64,000 nucleotides of DNA from assembly GCF_037975245.1 (NCBI RefSeq), contig NC_092565.1, positions 3,969,499-4,033,498 on the forward strand. The letters are read 5' to 3'. The notes under the pieces are model-generated. The model saw only the letters and a list, made by a program, of their open reading frames with translations. It was not told the origin of the DNA and searched no databases. A program made the position numbers and the translations under genes. This document shows positions 57,603-64,000 of this stretch, piece by piece; position 1 is the first letter of the stretch, and each line of letters begins with the position of its first letter. The DNA comes from Apostichopus japonicus (taxonomy: Eukaryota; Echinodermata; Holothuroidea; Aspidochirotida; Stichopodidae).

Positions 57603-60600
57603 CTAAGTAGATGCAGAAGTAAGATTGAAGTTATCAAACATCATTGGGCTGTTTCTACTGAAGTCAGAAGCTCCGACGGCAATGAAGCCACTGGAGGGAA
57701 CAGAAGCTGGAACTTGTGTGAGATTGAACAACTCCTTGCCATCTAGTTTACCTGATGTCACCTGGATGACCAAGATAAAAATTAGGACGATTCAGTTACA
57801 TTGTGAATGTTAGGCATTAAAACAATTAGCGAAGAAAATAAATGGCTTCGAACTTTGTAATTAATAACCTTGACAAGTGGCGTTTCTTATACTTCTCTTT
57901 AAAGTAGGCGGCTTTTTTTCTTGTGAATACCACATGATTCCATGTAAGAGCAAGTACCCCCCCCCCCCTCTGTTGCACAAACGCTTAGGTCATTGTGTTC
58001 TGCAGCACTAATGCTTGCATAGCAAATACTAACATGGCTTACATTATAACAGATGTGACATATACCACCCCAAAAAATGTTTCTATGTTGCTTTATATAT
58101 CACTATCTTGGATGAGCCATGTTTTACTCAATTTCCCCTCTTTTGGAGGGGGGGCGGGGAGGGGGGATGGAAAATTGTAATTTTACTTACTGTTGTGAAT
58201 GATGGTAGGCAGGTATGAAACCATCATTGGCCAATAAAGTGACCTTTGTTGACATGACCTGTTATCTTAGTTTTAATGAGCAATTGGCCGTATACTAAAT
58301 GTAAAAACCCATTTTGAAAATGTGATTCAATGACAAGATCCAAAGCTTGTTAAGCGTGTCTATATATGACATCACAGTGCTTCCACCTGTGCTTGAATTT
58401 TAAATGCATTTAATGCAGATTCAATACTGCTTTGAATCTGAGATAGCAGAGACTTGAAAGTACTTACCGATTTGGTTGAGACAGACAATTCCATCTTAAA
58501 CCATTTGTTGGCAGATACTTGGGCCTGACCAGAAGCCAAAACATCAAGTTTCACTATTTAAAGGAAGTGGGAAAATCAGATGGTATATATATGAAAATAT
58601 ATGATAACATTTTTATATAGTTGGATTTTTGTTGGGGGTGGGGGGGGGGTGCAGTAGATGGGCAGTTTGTTGACAGTTGTGTTTTCTGCTGCTCTCTATT
58701 CAAACTGTGATGGTAAACGGAACAAATGAATTGAGAATTCAGCTATGGGATGCGATAACTGATAAATTATTCCCTGATATACTATGGTTCTTCTTGTGTA
58801 CAACCTGCTATGCAACTGTGCAGTCGTATCGCAAGTTGGCCACTTTGTATAGCATTTTGCGATGCGATAACTGATAAATTCCCTGGATGATTGACTGTCA
58901 CAGTGACAGGCTTTCTCTCTCTGATAAGATAGATTATATATCCGTATTGTTACTTCGCCGTTAGGCTAACCTACTTTCTGGGATTTTAGAGAAAACCCTC
59001 AGAAATACTTACTTATATTAGACGTAACTAAGAAAGTTCCATTGGTGAACACAAAGAAGAAAATGCCTCCTGAATTGTGCGTCCTGCAGCCGCCTTGTGC
59101 TACCCTGGATGCTATGACAGCGCCACCGGTCGATGAAGCGACCTTTGCGTCGATGCTGAAGGACACTGCAGTCCTGGAAATTTGAAGGGGGTGGGGGGGA
59201 GGGAGGAAAAATGTAGCATTTTCAAACAGTTGATATAAAGTGCCCTACCAATAAACTATCCTGTCAAGAAAAATATACCTTGCTAAAAAAAAAAGGTTTG
59301 GTAGCTGCTGCATATATGTGACAACAGAAACTGTATTAATAATAGAGAAATTTGTTGCCTTCTTATCAGCATCATACAGAAGCCTTACAGGCATTGAAGA
59401 CTCGCCCCAAACCACGTGCCGCGCTCTGAAAAAGTTAACTTTCTGTTGCTTGCAAGTGAAGTTTCTTTCATGTCGCTTCAAAATGCAGACAGTAATGAAA
59501 CGTGATACCTTGTTATCTTTTATCTAGACCTGAGATGTCCAACGCTGCTATGTGTTGTGGGTATTGACCGTAGCTGTATGTATTGACTGTACACTAGCGT
59601 CTAATTACCAACAGTAGCAAGCTGTGTGTGTATTTTCTGGGATCGATGGTGGTGTCTAACACTTCTGTTACACCTCATTTGAAACTAGGTCAGATTACTG
59701 GCATCAGACTTTTCTTTGTGCGCCAGTCTCCCTTTAAAACACTTGCATAGGAGATGCACTCAAGGCTAGTGTGCTCTGCATCTATCAATTGGGGTAGAAT
59801 TGTTACCGTCCATATCTTTTACCATTTCAACTCGATAAACTGCTTTGAAATGATTTACTAAAGACATATTACTACTGACCAGTTATAGCTACCGAAGTAC
59901 GTTATCGGCAGTGCTGCTTCCAGGCACCATCTGACGGGAGCGTCCGTCGCGACTTGTTGCATGACCTTCCCGTGGAAATCGGAATTTCGAATCTCAAAGG
60001 TACCAGCTTGATCAGCAAACCCAAATGCCTCACCATAAATGTCGTAACCTACAAATACAGGACAAAGAATTCACTACTTATGGTCATTATTATTGCAACT
60101 TCCCCCCCCCCCTTCTCCCCTCTATAGTTTTGGACCCCTAAGATTTGTTAAGAGTCTACAAAAGCACTTTACTCACACATCACACCCAACTGAATCATTC
60201 CTTGACAATAAAGATTGTTAAACTAGACCATAAAATCCCTCAATTTAGGTAAATGCTTCTTGAACTTTGAACATTAGTGACACTTGTGACTTTCAAGCAT
60301 ATGTGACTTTCAAGCATATTTACGGACAAATCGGATGAGTTTTCAAAATATTAAACATGAATGGCTCAACATTTGTTCAAACAATCATACTCCTCAGTTG
60401 GACTTTGCCAAGGAGTGTTAGCTCAGTGGTTAACGCCGGTGCCTTTCAATCATAAGGTCCCGACTTTGAGTCACTCCAAGATTAATGTATGTTGTCCAGT
60501 TACAGAGTTTTGGACAATTCATAATCATGGACGTTAAATATGAATCTAAGAGACTGACTTCGGTCAGCTTGCAGCTTTGATAGGCAATGATGGCTTCTTC

Positions 60601-62562
60601 GCGAGTTTCTGCTTGCAGGAGGATCTAAAATACATACATACAAAGTCATCCGTTCACTGTAGATAAGCACAAGAGAGAAAACAAATATAGAATGTTCAAA
60701 ACGCTTCAACTATATTGATAATGCTGAATTATTGTAGAAAACCATTTCATGAATTGTGCATACTTTTGAACTTATCTCAAACTAACCGCCAAAGTGGAGT
60801 GCACATACACCCACATTCACATGTATGCACACACATGCACGCACACACACATGCACACACATGGAATACAGTGAAAGTAGTATGATATAATTGGATGGCG
60901 CTTTTCGTAGGTGCTGGGCTTGACTGACTGACAACTCCAGTCGAATCGCTTTTGCATACAGTGATACCGAACACGAAACACTAAGAATATAGAATGAGGT
61001 ACAACTGCTTATTCTCCATGCAGTAGGTCATGGTATCCAGATATCTCAACTTAGCAGAGTCCTTACCTTCAAACTGGTCAACCAGTTTTACAGGGAATGG
61101 TGCAGAGGGAGGTGACGTGGGGTATGAGCCCTTCATACCCGAGGACTTTGTAGTCAGGGTGTAGACTTCATCCTCACCGAGGGACAGACTGAAAGACCCA
61201 TTCACGACCTGCAGAATGACCAATATATACCAGAGGGGTGAGTGACAATTTGTTTTCCATATTTGCAAGAATGTCTGTTTATATATATTTCTTTTTTACA
61301 TACGATCACTTCAAGGATTGAAGACATAGAAATCATAAGTGGATGGTGGGGTATGTTGATTGTGCCATTTATCAACTCGAACAAACTTTGTCCCGCCCGC
61401 ACCTAATTAATATTTCTTGGCAACAACTAACACAAAGGCACTGAAATGTTGCAGTAGTCTACCAAAACAATCATAATCAAGATGGAAAGATATGGTTAAG
61501 AATAACATTTTGAAATTTTTCATTTTAACTCACACCCCCTAATGAATATGCATCAGATCTACACTCAAAGCATTTTTTTTTTTAAACTTAAATAATAAGT
61601 TAAATAATTGCCACAATCCAGTTTTGTTCAAAGATACTGGGCTCCTATGGGAGATTTATGAATGTAGCACAGGTGGGCAGTAACTGCATCCCCTACACAA
61701 TGTAGAAGTTTAAAAGCTGATCTTAAAACTCACCGAGATGGACTCTTTCTTGATGAAGAGAGTTGACTCATCTCCACCGAAACCGAGCTTTGAGTACCAA
61801 ACGTACAACTTGCTGATTTTTGCCTGAAAAAGTTGAAAAGATCTTTGATAGCTGTACGGTAACTTTCTTTCTTGTAAAGCACATTTGAGACTGTCGGTGT
61901 AATGTGCTATATTAATAAGTATTTATAATTTTTATGAATACAACCTAGGTATTGTTTGCCTTCAAAATTTCGGTTTGATTAATCAAAACCTCTCTAGGCA
62001 CAGTCACATCTTAGCTAAAATACCAATCAAGAAGCCAAAATTACTTATTAGCTGAATTTACTAATGGATTTTCTTCCAAGACCCCCCCCCCACACGCCCC
62101 CACCACATAGAATAAATCAAGGGGATCCTATGGAATTGAAGGATCCTTTTCCCTTTATTAAATGTAGCAATGGTTGCGTGAGAACTTTTCTTGCTCTATA
62201 TATATCGCACACCCTTGCCTTCTCCTCTTTTGTTCCTACATGGTTAAGTAGGACCAATCAGGAAGTTTTGCTTTCGCTAAAATCATTTATCATTAATCTC
62301 GAGTGTTTTTATGTTTTAGGTGGGTTTTTGCTTTCATTTTTCAAAAGTTTCAAAACGTTCCTAATCAATCTTATTGCTCAAGAAATGATCATCAATAAAA
62401 TAGCTTAAAACCAAATCCCCAATTCACAAACTAACGGAAGAATATAAAAAATTAAAAATATTAAGAACTTACAAAAGAACCTTCCAGTTTGAAATTTGCT
62501 GTTTGGGTTGAGATATTGTATGGTACAAGAGGCGGGCGGATGCATTTAGAATGCTTGTGACT
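57603..62562 (-). CDS. GALC: GALC (galactocerebrosidase, GH59), last seven coding exons; 5' partial
   Basis: GALC is a lysosomal glycoside hydrolase that removes galactose from galactosylceramide. Exons in transcript order: 62562-62473, 61823-61734, 61208-61067, 60048-59880, 59173-59013, 58553-58468 and 57761-57603 (TAG stop). All borders are AG/GT and phases agree. Together they give 298 residues. Recognisable segments are SHKHSKCIRPPLVPYNIS, SFSLSLGEDEVYTLTT, GMKGSYPTSPPSAPFP, GGIFFFVFTNGTFLVTS and the C-terminal MMFDNFNLTS, matching the end of vertebrate GALC. They cover the second beta-sandwich after the catalytic barrel and the C-terminal lectin-like domain. The catalytic TIM barrel and start lie beyond 64000. 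The gene runs toward TTF2. Identity is firm. Confidence 0.93.
60411..60643 (+). mobile_element. tRNA-derived SINE in a GALC intron
   Basis: The 5' end resembles a tRNA gene with an A box (TTAGCTCAGTGGTTAA) and a degenerate B box (GGTCCCGACTTTGAGTC), but cannot fold as a clean tRNA. An unrelated body follows, ending in the simple tail TACATACATACA. This head-body-tail layout is that of a SINE. Family not identified. Confidence 0.6.
60806..60862. repeat. (CA)n-rich microsatellite
   Basis: Imperfect CACACA/CACATG run in a GALC intron. Confidence 0.85.
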
Positions 62563-64000
62563 CTGCGAGGAAGAAAATATGGATAAACTGCCAATCACGA
62601 AAGGCCAAAGCAAATCTAACATACTGATGCAAACATCGGGGAAGTAGGAGCCCGGGGGCACATGCCCCCCCCCCCCCCACTTTTTTCCAAAAATGTGCCC
62701 TACTGGCATATAAAATGGATATCTTAAGCCTTTGTCAATTTTGATATTTTATTTTAATTATTGATTTTTAGTCTGTACATGCTGTTTTTAAAATGTTATC
62801 CCATATCTTTTTGTAGCACATTTAACAGTAAACAATCTCAATAAATAAAAAATCAATGTTGAAGTGCATCATAATGGCATTAATAGCATACCAACACATC
62901 ATATATATTTAAGTGATATGGCCATTGTGTATCAGTTTATAGCATACCGAGTGGAATGAGAAAGTGCCCATCTGATGTTGTGCCCCCCTCCCCCATTTTT
63001 TGGAAACTTCCTACCCCCCTGGATGCATACCTCTCTTAGACATCCATAATCTAACTTTTAATACTGAAGTGGACACATTTCTTCAATTTTTATTATTTTT
63101 ATATTTTTATATGAATATAGATTTTTAAGTATTACTGCTGACAGCAATAACATGAATTATGTAATGTTGTGGTGGGGAATAATTTGGAAATATTTCGATC
63201 TTTTGAGGATAACTTTTTTGTGAGTACAACCTGACTTGTAAATTACAAACAATGAAAATGAGTATTTTCATTTTCTACATTTTGTAATTAGGTTAAACAA
63301 AGTTTAAGTGACCCTCAAGTTTTCTAGAACAGGTTAAATGCTTCATTTTATCAATTGGAAGAGTGCCATGTGTAGAAACATAAACTTGCTCTCAAAAAGT
63401 TTACACTTTTGGACAGCAACCTGTGAAAACCATAAATTATGACCTAAAGCCATATTCCAGTAGTTGACGATGATTGATTTATAAAAAAATGCCAGAAATT
63501 GTTCTGCTTCTATGTCAAAACTACATCCATATAGCATTTTGCATGGTGAAGATATGAAATTTTACAAAATTGGTGGTATTTTGTAAATGCACCTGGCAAC
63601 AGCAGATTGAGTAATGTCATCAAGGTACTTTAGGCTGAAAATATATAAAAGTATTTAACTCATATGTTCACAGAGTAAAAAATAATATTTCTACAACAGT
63701 GTTGTACTTTGATGAAATTCTAAATACATATGACCCCGAAAGATTCCACAAGTTTCAAGGAAAACTAAACAAGGATATTATCATAGAAAGTAATCATAAA
63801 AAAAAATAATAAAAGTATCATAAAATGAAGTATAATTAAATGATCATAAAAGTATCATAAAGCTTTTCAAAATTTATTTGCTGTTATGAAATCACAGACA
63901 ATCTACGTTAATCTATTCCAGGGAAGAATTCAAGGGTCTAGCCTATCAAAATAAGTTCCACTTGATCAATCATACTTTGAATGAGGGACAAGTAATTGAG
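62563..64000. other. GALC intron, upstream part
   Basis: No exon found. Two related C-rich segments (about 62640-62705 and 62965-63020, GTGCCC with CCCCCC and TTTTTTCCAAA or TTTTTTGGAAA) look like a degraded dispersed element in partly inverted arrangement. An ATAAAAGTATCATAAA direct repeat lies near 63810-63860. Confidence 0.5.

Noticed and set aside
60500-60709. Possible GALC exon on the minus strand
   Set aside because: The exon ending at 61067 joins that starting at 60048 in the right phase (Q-F-E-G-Y-D-I-Y), and the segment is SINE-like sequence.

Overview
The window is nuclear DNA of a marine invertebrate deuterostome, most likely an echinoderm. The basis is AT-rich intron-dense DNA, animal orthologues of TTF2 and GALC with many short introns, and abundant dispersed repeats. 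I cannot name the species from sequence alone.

Layout. (1) 35-9215 and 52768-55258, plus strand: the C-terminal half of TTF2, an SNF2-family ATPase that releases RNA polymerase II from DNA, in 11 coding exons. Its N-terminal part lies before the window. (2) 9216-52767: one enormous TTF2 intron of about 43.6 kb, where the other introns are about 0.5 to 2 kb. It holds nine tandem copies, all on the minus strand, of an intronless gene for a type I membrane protein: signal peptide, three Ig domains, transmembrane helix and an acidic Ser/Tyr-rich tail. Six copies are open (515, 460, 458, 458, 458 and 461 aa), two are clearly dead, and one has a single premature stop. (3) 57603-62562, minus strand: the last seven coding exons of galactocerebrosidase (GALC), convergent with TTF2.

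The array has its own structure. Each copy except the first is followed directly by a tandem satellite with a unit of about 68 bp. The satellite has replaced the original C-terminal tail and supplies the last codons and usually the stop. Three units (1, 2 and 8) also carry a 1.35-1.4 kb terminal-inverted-repeat element and a further spacer of about 2 kb with 145-bp tandem repeats containing perfect DR1-type nuclear-receptor half-site pairs. A 1.8-kb hAT-like element with a perfect 8-bp target duplication and two kinds of non-LTR retrotransposon 3' fragments are nested in the satellite.

The best candidate for an undescribed system is the Ig array. It is a lineage-expanded, probably retrogene-derived family of immune-type or adhesion receptors, nested antisense in a housekeeping gene. 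Copies differ by in-frame indels in the V-domain loops corresponding to CDR2 and CDR3, and by birth and death of copies. An immune role is inference; the sequence shows only architecture and the pattern of variation.
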